Assembly: GCA_963741565.1 (NCBI GenBank) | Contig: CAVUIK010000002.1 | Span: 248,001-312,000, forward strand | Source of the DNA: Ga0077555 sp963741565 | GTDB lineage: Bacteria > Pseudomonadota > Alphaproteobacteria > Rhizobiales > Hyphomicrobiaceae | Direction of reading: 5' to 3' | DNA: 64,000 nucleotides | Part shown: piece by piece, positions 18,584 to 27,626 of the stretch | How positions within the stretch are numbered: the first letter of the stretch is position 1 | How the letters are laid out: each line of letters begins with the position of its first letter | Position numbers and translations under genes: made by a program | Notes under the pieces: generated by a model | Told to the model about the DNA's origin: nothing | Database searches by the model: none | The model's input: only the letters and a program-made list of their open reading frames with translations

Positions 18584-19111
18584 ATGGCACAGGGACTGAC
18601 CGGCACGCATCTTGGCATGACGCTGACCGTCGACGATCTCGATATCGAGAACGTCGCCTTCTTCAACTGGTGTGCGAAGGGAGACTTCCGGCTGCAGCGG
18701 TGCACCGAGAATGGTCTGCTCCGCTATCCCCCGACAACCCGATGCCCCTTCTCCGGCAGTCCCAACGCCGAGTGGGTATCGGTCGAACCCAGAGGCGTCG
18801 TTCACTCCTACAACGAGGTGCACCACGCTATTCAGCCGGCCTTCAAGGGCCGGACACCCTACATGCTGCTGCTGGTCGAACTCGATACGCAACGTGGCAA
18901 GCCGACCGAGCACGACGGGCTGCGCGTTGTCGGCAATCTCGTGATGCCGGACGGCCAGTTCGCACCGCCCGATATCGTCAAGTCTGTCGGCATCGGCAGC
19001 CGCATGCGCATGGTCTTCGCAGCCGTCGGCGACGGTTTCGCGCTGCCTATGTGGACCCTCGACGAGGGGGCGGTCCAGCCGGCCAAGCCCTGGCGCTATC
19101 CGCAGGAGTGA
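18584..19111 (+). CDS. DUF35-like OB-fold protein, partner of thiolase-like protein
   Basis: 175 residues from the ATG at 18584, with AAGGGG upstream, 5 nt after the thiolase-like stop. Layout follows Zn-ribbon plus OB-fold (DUF35) acyl-CoA partner proteins: FFNWCAKGDFRLQRC, LLRYPPTTRCP, then a beta-rich OB region (GRTPYMLLLVELD, LRVVGNLVMPDG, GIGSRMRMVFAAVGDGFALPMW). The Zn ribbon is degenerate: the usual two CxxC pairs appear as CTEN and CPFS, so two of four cysteines are missing and zinc may not be held. In known systems this protein and the thiolase-like partner form one enzyme complex. Confidence 0.8.
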   Translation: MAQGLTGTHLGMTLTVDDLDIENVAFFNWCAKGDFRLQRCTENGLLRYPPTTRCPFSGSPNAEWVSVEPRGVVHSYNEVHHAIQPAFKGRTPYMLLLVELDTQRGKPTEHDGLRVVGNLVMPDGQFAPPDIVKSVGIGSRMRMVFAAVGDGFALPMWTLDEGAVQPAKPWRYPQE

Positions 19112-19112
19112 C

Positions 19113-19206
19113 GCGCCCGGATGCGTCCGTCGCGGAGCGCGGCTTCGTCACGACGTCGGCATCCGAAGGGCACCCGCGTCCGGATGCGGAGTGGGCATCC
19201 GAAGCG
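19113..19206. repeat. dispersed hairpin repeat, GGATGC/GCATCC type, two copies
   Basis: Two hairpins between convergent genes. The first has arms GGATGC (19119-19124) and GCATCC (19159-19164) with a long loop. The second has GGATGC (19182-19187), a 7-base loop ggagtgg, and GCATCC (19195-19200) followed by gaagcgc. The same element appears at 39.7 kb and 57.5 kb, and in T-form at 39.0 kb. It starts within a few bases of the DUF35-like stop codon. Confidence 0.8.
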
Positions 19207-19223
19207 CACAAACAAAAAAGACC

Positions 19224-20192
19224 CTACTGCGCCTCGATGCCGGCGGTTTTCAAGGCATCCTTCCAGATTACCATCTGATCCGCCAGGAACGCCTTGAACT
19301 CGGCCGGCGTCGTTGGTCTTGGCGCAAACCCCTGCCGGGCAAACTGCTCCTGCATGTCAGCCCGCTTCAGGATGGCAACCGTCTCCTTGTTCAGCCGTTC
19401 GACGATCTCGGGCGGTAGATTGGCGGGACCGACGAGGCCCGCCCACGGACCCACCGGAAACACCGGCTGTCCGGCCTCGGTGATCGAGGGAACGTCTGGC
19501 AGCAGCGAGCTGCGGCTCGGGAGCGTCGTCGAGAGCGCGCGCAGTTTGCCGTCCTTCACCTGTGGGCCGGACGTCGCATAGGAGGCGAACATCAGTTGGG
19601 TCTGGCCCGTCACCAGCTCGTTGATCGCCGGTGGCTCGGATTTGTAGGGGATGTGCTGCATATCGAGGCCGTTGTGCTTCGCGAACAGCGCCGCCGATAC
19701 GCTTCCCGTGGTGTTGCCGCTGGCATAGTTGATCTTTTTCGGATTGACTTTGGCATAGGCCACGAGTTCGGCGAGAGTCTTCGCTGGGACCGAAGGATGC
19801 ACGACAATGAAGAACGTGGTGTCGCCGACGAACGAGATCGGGGTGAAGTCAGCCATCGCGTCGTAGGGCGGCTGCTTCTGGATGTGCGGGACGACGACCA
19901 TCGGGCTATTGGTCGACATGAGCAGTGTATACCCGTCGGGTGCCGCCCGCTTCACGTCGAGCGCGCCGATCGAGCCATCCGCCCCCGCCTTGTTATCCAC
20001 GACGACGGATTGCCCGAGCGATTGCGACAGTTGGTTGGCAACAAGACGGGTGACGATGTCCGTGATCGTGCCAGGTCCGAATGGCACCACGATTCGGATC
20101 GGCTTCGACGGATAAGTCTGCGCAGAGGCAGAGTGGGTTGCAAGAACCAGCAGTGCAGACATTGCTGCCAGTGTAGCCGTGACTCTGCGCAT
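19224..20192 (-). CDS. Bug/TctC family solute-binding protein
   Basis: 322 residues. Signal peptide MRRVTATLAAMSALLVLATHSASA, with cleavage before QTYPSKPI. Family motifs: YPSKPIRIVVPFGPGTITDIVTRLVANQLSQSLGQSVVVDNKAGADGSIG and later KINYASGNTTGSVSAALF. Periplasmic carboxylate receptor by family. It is the second Bug protein in the window and also lacks neighbouring tctA/tctB genes. It is convergent with the DUF35-like gene, and its own upstream region faces no divergent gene. The ligand could be an intermediate of the neighbouring catabolic cluster, but that is only inference. Confidence 0.9.
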   Translation of the reverse strand: MRRVTATLAAMSALLVLATHSASAQTYPSKPIRIVVPFGPGTITDIVTRLVANQLSQSLGQSVVVDNKAGADGSIGALDVKRAAPDGYTLLMSTNSPMVVVPHIQKQPPYDAMADFTPISFVGDTTFFIVVHPSVPAKTLAELVAYAKVNPKKINYASGNTTGSVSAALFAKHNGLDMQHIPYKSEPPAINELVTGQTQLMFASYATSGPQVKDGKLRALSTTLPSRSSLLPDVPSITEAGQPVFPVGPWAGLVGPANLPPEIVERLNKETVAILKRADMQEQFARQGFAPRPTTPAEFKAFLADQMVIWKDALKTAGIEAQ

Positions 20193-20283
20193 CTTCGGAT
20201 CTCCAGGTGGGATGGATCGCGCAGTCTATGCCGAAGCAGTTATGAATGGGAATTGCGTAAGATACGCGCAGCCTGGTTGCGCC

Positions 20284-20979
20284 TCACTCCTCGCCGTTGA
20301 TCCTGCCCGTCTCGGTGATGAGATGGCCGGCGCGGGGGAGCAGCAATTCGACAGCTGTACCCCCCGTCGTGAGGGCGCCGATGGCGACGATCCGGGACTT
20401 GACGAGGGTGAGAGCCTGCACTTGGCGCAACGTGTTCACGGCGGCGACCTGGCCGATGTAACAGGCCCGCTCGGTCTTCTGGAGCACGCCGATGGAGCTC
20501 GATTTGCGTTTGGCGGCAATGGCCTCTAACTCGGCGGCCTTGTCGCGCGGGGTCACGGCAGTCAACACGACACCGCTGGCCTCGGCAGCCATGGCATCAC
20601 ACAGCAGCTTGGCGAAGGTGCCTTTGCCCTCGACCGTCAGCCCTTCCGGTGTCTTGGCGGTGAGATACGTATTCACTTCGAGGTTGTTCTCGCGCGGCTT
20701 CTGCCGGATCTGCTTGAGCGTGTCGCAGTCCATGGTGAGCATGGCCACCTTGAACGTCTTGTCGAGCGTCCCCGTGATCGCTCCGGTCAGCTGGCGATCC
20801 ACGGCGTGATTGCGGTCGAGCTGACAGTGCCCTTTGGCGATCGGAACGACGATCCGGACGCCGTCAGAGACAATCGGCACGGTCTCGGATTTCTTGCTGG
20901 CCGGCTGGGCAACGGCAGCGCTCGAGGCGGTCACGCAGGCTGCCATCGCGAGGGCTGCCAAAGGTCGCAGCATGATCAT
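20284..20979 (-). CDS. exported protein of unknown family, tandem paralog A
   Basis: 231 residues from ATG-ATC-ATG at 20979, with AGGAG six bases upstream. Signal peptide to about AVAQPAS. I do not recognise the family. It is clearly paralogous to the next gene upstream: shared motifs are VPIxKGHCxLDRxHAVDR, EGxxFAKxxCD, IAAKRKSSxIGVLQxTERACYxGQ, and the C-terminus ELLLPRAGxLITExxRxNGEE. Four conserved cysteines (residues 52, 85, 127 and 173) could form two disulfides in the periplasm. The two genes are 64 nt apart on the same strand. Function unknown. Confidence 0.75.
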   Translation of the reverse strand: MIMLRPLAALAMAACVTASSAAVAQPASKKSETVPIVSDGVRIVVPIAKGHCQLDRNHAVDRQLTGAITGTLDKTFKVAMLTMDCDTLKQIRQKPRENNLEVNTYLTAKTPEGLTVEGKGTFAKLLCDAMAAEASGVVLTAVTPRDKAAELEAIAAKRKSSSIGVLQKTERACYIGQVAAVNTLRQVQALTLVKSRIVAIGALTTGGTAVELLLPRAGHLITETGRINGEE

Positions 20980-21043
20980 CGAGCTCCTGGTTCCGCCGGG
21001 TCTGCTGGATTGGTGAAATGTGCGGATGAGACCTGGAGGCCGT

Positions 21044-21745
21044 CTACTCTTCGCCATTTTGTCGCGCTGCCTCTGTGATGAGCTGGCCCGCACGCGGCAG
21101 CAGCAGCTCGATCTCGGTTCCCGCCATCGACAGCGCGCCAATCAGTAGAACCTTGCCTTTGACGAGACTGACAGCTTGAACCTGATGAATCGCCGAGGTC
21201 GTTCCTTTGGCAGCGTGGGCTTGGCCGACGTAACAAGCCCGCTCCGTCGATTGCAGAACGCCGATGGCGCTGGACTTGCGTTTGGCGGCGATGGCCTGCA
21301 GTTGCTTGGCCTTATCCTTGGGCGAGGGACCATCGAGTGTCACCCCCGTCGCCCCGGTCGCCATGGTATCGCACACCTGTTTTGCGAAACCGGGCTTGCC
21401 CTCGCCGGAGAGTCCGTCTGGGATCGTGGAGGTCAGATAGGTGAACACCTCGAAGCCGCGGACATTGATGTTTTTCCGCATTTGATTGAGCACGTCGCAC
21501 GCCATCGTCACCAGACCGAGGCTGAACCGCTTGTCGAGTCCTCCACTGAGCCGGTCCAGCATGCGCCTGTCGACCGCGTGGGTGCGGTCAAGCCGACAGT
21601 GGCCCTTGTGGATCGGAACCTCGATCCGGATCTCACCGGCAACGATCGGCAACGTCTCCGGCCGGCCACCGGCCGTTTGTGCAACGGCGGGCCCCAGGGT
21701 CATCAGGGCTATGGCGACAACGATGCCTTCACGACAGCGCGGCAT
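21044..21745 (-). CDS. exported protein of unknown family, tandem paralog B
   Basis: 233 residues from the ATG at 21745 (AAGGA about 12 bases upstream); an upstream in-frame start at 21859 lacks support. Signal peptide MPRCREGIVVAIALMTLGPAVAQ. It shares with paralog A the KGHC-LDR-HAVDR motif, the VCDTM cysteine, KRKSSAIGVLQSTERACYVGQ and the ELLLPRAGQLITEAARQNGEE tail, with about 45-50% identity judged by eye. All four cysteines are kept, which argues for a disulfide-stabilised periplasmic fold. Probably co-transcribed with A. No domain I can name. Confidence 0.75.
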   Translation of the reverse strand: MPRCREGIVVAIALMTLGPAVAQTAGGRPETLPIVAGEIRIEVPIHKGHCRLDRTHAVDRRMLDRLSGGLDKRFSLGLVTMACDVLNQMRKNINVRGFEVFTYLTSTIPDGLSGEGKPGFAKQVCDTMATGATGVTLDGPSPKDKAKQLQAIAAKRKSSAIGVLQSTERACYVGQAHAAKGTTSAIHQVQAVSLVKGKVLLIGALSMAGTEIELLLPRAGQLITEAARQNGEE

Positions 21746-21961
21746 GGAAGACACGTCCTTCAGTTGACCGGCGCAATCGACACGGCATGGTTGCGAAGAT
21801 TGCACAGCGGCGATGCCGTCGCCGACGGAACTGCACAATAACAGCAAGATTCGGACCACTGAGCGGTTGAGGGTTAACGGCCAAGCCGAGCTGCAGGGTT
21901 TCCATTTCTGAGCCGCGGCGTATCATGGTTTCTGGAACGTCGGGTGAGAGGGAACAGGCAT

Positions 21962-23581
21962 ATGCATCGCGAAGTCTATGACTACATCGTCGTCGGGGCA
22001 GGGTCGGCCGGCTCGGCCGTCGCCAACCGGTTGAGCGCAGATCCGCGCCACCGGGTGCTCCTGCTCGAAGCTGGCGCAGAAACGCATTGGCTCTCGCGCG
22101 TTCCAATCTCGTTCGCGCGCTTCATCAATCGCCCGGGCGTCAACTGGCTCTATGCGTCGGAGCCCGAACCGGCGACGGCCGGCCGTACGATCCCCATCCC
22201 GCGCGGCAAGATGCTCGGCGGCTCGAGCGCCATCAACGGCATGGTGTGGGTGCGCGGGCAGCCGCAGGATTTCGACACCTGGGCGCAGCTCGGCAATCGC
22301 GGCTGGAGCTACCAGGACGTGCTGCCGGTCTTCAAGCGCATGGAAAGCTATGCGGGCGGCGATAGCGAGTACCGCGGCCGTGAAGGGCCGCTGCGGATCT
22401 CAGACATCTCCGAACGCGGCCAGCTTTATGACAGCTTCATCGACGCGGCCAAAAATGTCGGCATCAAACACAACCCGGACTACAACGGCCCGGATCAGGA
22501 AGGCATCTCGATGACGCAGGCCTCGATCAGCAGCGGCCAGCGTATGAGCACGGCGCGCTGTTATCTCGACCCGATCCGCAACCGCCGGAATCTCAGTATC
22601 GAAACCGGCGCCCACACCGAACGCGTGTTGATCGAGGGCAAGCGCTGCACCGGCGTACGCTACCGCGTCCGCGGCGAGATCAGAGAGGCGACGGCCGCGC
22701 GCGAGGTGATCATCTCGACCGGCGCCATCGCTTCACCGCAGCTACTGGAATTGTCCGGCATCGGCCAGCCCGATCGGCTGAAGAGCGTCGGCGTCGAGGT
22801 GCGTCACGTACTGCCGGGTGTCGGCGAGAACCTGCGCGACCACTACGCGCCGCGCATGAAATGGCGGATCAAGCGGCTCGGGCTCACGTTCAACGAGCGG
22901 GCGCGCGGCCTCCAGGGCCTCGGCCAGGGCCTGCAGTACATCTTTGCGCAGAAGGGGTTCTTGTCGCTGCCCGCCTCGCCGATGCGCGCCTTCTTCAAAT
23001 CCCGTGAGGGGCTGGCCAGCCCCGATTGCATGTTCATGGTGCAGCCGTTCCTCGTCACCCCCGACCTTAAACTCGACAAGCAAGCCGGCATCGGCATCAC
23101 CACGCACCAGATGCGGCCCGAAAGTAAGGGATCGATCCACATCACCTCGGCGGATGCGGCGACATACCCTGCGGTCAAGTTCAATTTCCTGTCGGATCAG
23201 ATCGACCGGGATTGCACGATCGCCTGCGTCCGCACGGTGCGCCGGGTGATGGGCGCGCAGGACCTCGCCTGGCTCGGCGCGGAGGAGTTCCAGCCGGGCC
23301 GCCAGGTCGAGACGGACGCCGAGATCCTCGACTTCGTCATGCGCACGGCTGAGACGACCTATCATCCAGTCGGAACCTGCAAGATGGGCACCGATAGTGA
23401 TCCGATGGCTGTCGTCGATGATCGGTTGCGCGTGCGCGGGCTGACAGGCCTCAGGGTCGCCGACGCCTCGATCATGCCGACGCTGACCTCGGGCAACACC
23501 AACGCGCCGTCGATCATGATCGGTGAGAAATGCGCCCAGATGGTGCTCGAGCAGGCGCAAGGGGTGCAGGCCGCGGCGTAA
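21962..23581 (+). CDS. GMC family FAD-dependent oxidoreductase
   Basis: 539 residues from the ATG at 21962. The FAD-binding Rossmann motif is YIVVGAGSAGSAVANRL at the N-terminus, with E in LLLEAGAE. GMC signature 1 is GKMLGGSSAINGMVWVRG and signature 2 STGAIASPQLLELSGIG. The catalytic His and Asn are in YHPVGTCKMG and SGNTNAPSIMIGEK near the C-terminus. Such enzymes oxidise alcohols (choline dehydrogenase and relatives) and pass electrons to the respiratory chain. The substrate is not deducible; no betaine genes are next to it. No signal peptide. Confidence 0.92.
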   Translation: MHREVYDYIVVGAGSAGSAVANRLSADPRHRVLLLEAGAETHWLSRVPISFARFINRPGVNWLYASEPEPATAGRTIPIPRGKMLGGSSAINGMVWVRGQPQDFDTWAQLGNRGWSYQDVLPVFKRMESYAGGDSEYRGREGPLRISDISERGQLYDSFIDAAKNVGIKHNPDYNGPDQEGISMTQASISSGQRMSTARCYLDPIRNRRNLSIETGAHTERVLIEGKRCTGVRYRVRGEIREATAAREVIISTGAIASPQLLELSGIGQPDRLKSVGVEVRHVLPGVGENLRDHYAPRMKWRIKRLGLTFNERARGLQGLGQGLQYIFAQKGFLSLPASPMRAFFKSREGLASPDCMFMVQPFLVTPDLKLDKQAGIGITTHQMRPESKGSIHITSADAATYPAVKFNFLSDQIDRDCTIACVRTVRRVMGAQDLAWLGAEEFQPGRQVETDAEILDFVMRTAETTYHPVGTCKMGTDSDPMAVVDDRLRVRGLTGLRVADASIMPTLTSGNTNAPSIMIGEKCAQMVLEQAQGVQAAA

Positions 23582-23678
23582 GTGGCGAACATGCTATACC
23601 GGGGTGACGGGCCGCCGGGTTGATACACATCTGCCGCGGTCGAGCGCGCGGCGGCAATAGGATTTGGCGCAACGCCGG

Positions 23679-24709
23679 TCACGGGGCCTTCACGGCGTGC
23701 AGCGGGTTCTCGCTGGCCGGCAACTCATGCAGATGGCAGGCGGCGGTGTGACCGGGGCCGATCGCGATCGCCTTCGGTTCCTCGCGCCGGCAGCGGTCCA
23801 TTACGAGCGGGCACCGCGTATGGAAACGGCAACCGGATGGCGGCTTGATCGGGCTCGGCACGTCACCAGTCAGAATTTCGCGGTTCCGCGGCGCGTCCGG
23901 ATCGGGGACGGGGACGGCGGAGAGCAAGGCGCGGGTATAGGGATGTGCCGGGTTGGCGAAGATGGCTCGCTTGGGGCCTTGCTCGACGATCCGCCCGAGA
24001 TACATGACGGCGACGCGATGCGTCATGTGCTCGACGATGGCGAGGTCGTGGCTGATGAACAGCAGCGCCAGACCGAGCTTCGATTGCAAATCCTGCAGCA
24101 GATTGACGATCTGCGCCTTCACCGAGACGTCGAGCGCGGAAACGGCTTCGTCGCACACGATCAGATCCGGCTCGGCGGCGAGCGCGCGGGCAATCCCGAT
24201 GCGCTGGCGTTGGCCGCCGGAGAATTCATGCGGCCAGCGCCCGACTGCATCGCGCGGCAGGCGCACGAGGTCCATCAGGGCCGCGACCTTGGCGTCGATG
24301 TCGGCGTCATCCTTGGCGAGGCCGAAGTTGCGGATCGGCTCAGCCAGGATGTCACGCACGCGCATGCGCGGATTGAGACTCGAGAAGGGGTCCTGAAACA
24401 CCACCTGCACGCGCCGGCGGAGCGGGCGCAAGGTCGACGCCGAGAGGTTGTCGATGCGCTGGCCGTCGAGATAGACCTCGCCCGCCGTCACATCGAACAA
24501 CCGCAGGATGGCGCGCCCAACCGTCGACTTGCCGCAGCCGGATTCGCCGACGAGGGCCAGCGTCTCGCCCTTGGCGATCTCGAACGAGACGCCATCAACG
24601 GCATAGACGAAGCCGGTGGCGCCGCCGAACAGGCCGCCCTTCAGGGGGAAGTGCTTCTTGAGTTCGCGAACCTCGAGCAGCGGCGTTGCGGACGGGACCG
24701 TGGGGTCGC

Positions 24710-24713
<4 letters not shown>
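23679..24713 (-). CDS. peptide-type ABC transporter ATP-binding protein (DppF-like)
   Basis: 344 residues from ATG at 24713, which overlaps the stop of the preceding ATPase gene (ATGA). Walker A GESGCGKST, signature FSGGQRQRIGIARAL, Walker B LIVCDEAVSALD, and H-loop LFISHDL. The C-terminal oligopeptide/dipeptide extension holds the cysteine cluster CRFHTRCPLVMDRC that can bind an iron-sulfur cluster in this subfamily. It partners with the next ATPase and two permeases in one operon. Imports peptides, nickel, glutathione or opine-like solutes in relatives; the ligand here is unknown. Confidence 0.93.
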
Positions 24714-25699
<986 letters not shown>

Positions 25700-25703
25700 G
25701 CGA

Positions 25704-26636
25704 TCAGATCCTCTTCGCCATGCGCGGGTCAAGGGCGTCGCGCAGGCCGTCGCCGAGCAGGTTCACGGCCAGCACCGTCAACGACAGGAAGATGGCGGGG
25801 AAGAAGATGATGTACGGCTTCACCTGCCAGAGCGTGCGGCCATCAGCCATGATGTTCCCCCACGATGGGATGATCGGCGGCGTTCCCGCGCCGATGAACG
25901 ACAGGATCGACTCGATGATCATGGCGCTGCCGCAGATATAGGTTGCTTGCACGGTCAGCGGCGCGATGGTGTTCGGCAGAATGTGGCGCAGGATGATCAT
26001 CGGCGTCGTCGTACCGGCGGCGATCGCGGCGTCCACATAGGGTTGTTCGCGCAACGACAGCACGACGCCGCGCACGAGCCGTGACACGCGCGGCACCTCC
26101 GCAATGGCAATGGCCATGATGACGTTCTGCACGCTGGCCCGCGTCAGGGCCATCAAGGTAATGGCGAGCAGGATCGGCGGGATCGACATCAAGCCGTCCA
26201 TGATCCGCATGATCAGGCCGTCGAGGGCGCGGATGTAGCCGGAGACGAGGCCGATCACGAGGCCAACGGTCGAGGCGATGAGGGCGACGGCAAAACCGAT
26301 GAGCAAGGAGACGCGCGCGCCATAGAGAACGCGGCTGTAGATGTCGCGGCCGTAGGCGTCGGTGCCGAACCAGTATTCGGCGGAGGGCTCGCGAGTCCGC
26401 TTGACGGGGGCAAGCGCGGTTGGATCGACAGTGCCGAGCAGCGGCGCCAGGATTGCGATGAGGAACATGAGACCGAGGATGCCGAGGCCGATCGCCATGG
26501 TCGGGTGGCGCCAGGCAAAGCCGCTGATCCCGCGGCGCACCCGGACTGGCGGCAGAATATCCGGCAGTTCGGGGGCGATCGCCGGTGAACGCGCCACGCT
26601 GCCCTGGGTCGATATATCAAGAACGGGGGCGGTCAA
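25704..26636 (-). CDS. peptide-type ABC transporter permease (DppC-like)
   Basis: 310 residues. A cytoplasmic N-terminus of ~45 residues is followed by a membrane segment (AIGLGILGLMFLIAILAPLL), a periplasmic part with GTDAYGRDIYSRVLYGARVSL (the DppC signature), and five further membrane segments. The EAA loop is VSRLVRGVVLSLREQPYVDAAIAAG. The start is probably TTG at 26636, overlapping the stop of the DppB-like gene; a less coupled downstream start is possible. Inner-membrane channel subunit. Confidence 0.92.
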   Translation of the reverse strand: MTAPVLDISTQGSVARSPAIAPELPDILPPVRVRRGISGFAWRHPTMAIGLGILGLMFLIAILAPLLGTVDPTALAPVKRTREPSAEYWFGTDAYGRDIYSRVLYGARVSLLIGFAVALIASTVGLVIGLVSGYIRALDGLIMRIMDGLMSIPPILLAITLMALTRASVQNVIMAIAIAEVPRVSRLVRGVVLSLREQPYVDAAIAAGTTTPMIILRHILPNTIAPLTVQATYICGSAMIIESILSFIGAGTPPIIPSWGNIMADGRTLWQVKPYIIFFPAIFLSLTVLAVNLLGDGLRDALDPRMAKRI

Positions 26637-27574
26637 TAGCGGATCCTCGGGTCGAGAACGGTATAGATGAGGTCGATCGCCAGATTGACCAGCACGTAGA
26701 CAAAGCTGAACATCAGCACGAGCCCCTGGATCAGCGGATAGTCACGCCGCACGATGGCGTCGATGGTCAAGCGGCCGAGCCCGGGAATGGCGAATACGCT
26801 TTCCGTCACGACCGCGCCACCGATCAGCAGCGCAATGCCGATGCCGATCACCGTGACGATGGGTACGGCGGCGTTCTTGAGCGCATGCAGGAACAGGATC
26901 GAACGCTCGCCGAGGCCCTTGGCGCGGGCCGTGCGCACGTAGTCCTGCGAGAGCACCTCGAGCATGGTGGCCCTCGTGATGCGGGCGATCAGCGCGATGT
27001 AGACGAAGCCTAACGCAATCGACGGCAGGATCAGGTGCTCGAACCAGGGCCATAACCCCTTCGCGAAGGGTGTGTAGCCCTGCACCGGGAGCCAATCGAG
27101 TTCGAGTGCGAACCAGTAGGCGAGTAGATAGCCGACGACGAACACTGGAACCGAGAACCCGACGACGGCAAACGCCATCACGCCGCGATCGAGCCACGAG
27201 CCGGCTTTCCAGGCGGCGATGACGCCGAGCGGCACGGCGACAGTGACGGCCAGGATGAGCGTCACGATCATCAGCGACAGCGTTGGCTCGATGCGCTGTT
27301 GTATCAGCTCGGTGACGGGGAGCCCCGTGAACATCGAGATCCCGAGGTTGCCGTGCATCAGTTGCCACGACCATTCGCCGAACCGCACCAGGAACGGCCG
27401 GTCGAGTCCGAGACTGCGGCGGATTTTCTCGACGTCCTCCGGACTCGCCTGGTCACCCGCAATCACGGCGGCCGGATCGCCCGGCGCAATGTAGAGGAGC
27501 GAGAACACGAACAAGGCGACAATCGCCATGACAGGGATCGTCGCCAGGATACGTCGGAAGATATAGGCGAGCAT
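26633..27574 (-). CDS. peptide-type ABC transporter permease (DppB-like)
   Basis: 313 residues with six predicted membrane segments. N-terminus MLAYIFRRILATIPVMAIVALFVFSLLYIAPGDPA is characteristic of DppB/OppB. EAA loop DYVRTARAKGLGERSILFLHALKNA. It is the first permease of the operon, separated from the binding-protein gene by a 52-nt gap that holds an inverted repeat (27586-27616), which may lower expression of the membrane genes relative to the receptor. Confidence 0.93.
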   Translation of the reverse strand: MLAYIFRRILATIPVMAIVALFVFSLLYIAPGDPAAVIAGDQASPEDVEKIRRSLGLDRPFLVRFGEWSWQLMHGNLGISMFTGLPVTELIQQRIEPTLSLMIVTLILAVTVAVPLGVIAAWKAGSWLDRGVMAFAVVGFSVPVFVVGYLLAYWFALELDWLPVQGYTPFAKGLWPWFEHLILPSIALGFVYIALIARITRATMLEVLSQDYVRTARAKGLGERSILFLHALKNAAVPIVTVIGIGIALLIGGAVVTESVFAIPGLGRLTIDAIVRRDYPLIQGLVLMFSFVYVLVNLAIDLIYTVLDPRIRY

Positions 27575-27585
27575 GTGATCTCTTC

Positions 27586-27616
27586 CCCCTCTCCCAGTGT
27601 AGGACGAGGAGAGGGG
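27586..27616. repeat. inverted repeat CCCCTCTCC/GGAGAGGGG between receptor and permease genes
   Basis: Perfect nine-base arms at 27586-27594 and 27608-27616 with a 13-base loop. It lies in the intercistronic gap of the ABC operon, just after the receptor stop codon in the reading direction. Related CTCTCCC palindromes are found at 31.7-31.8 kb. Confidence 0.75.
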
Positions 27617-27626
27617 ATCTGTTGGC

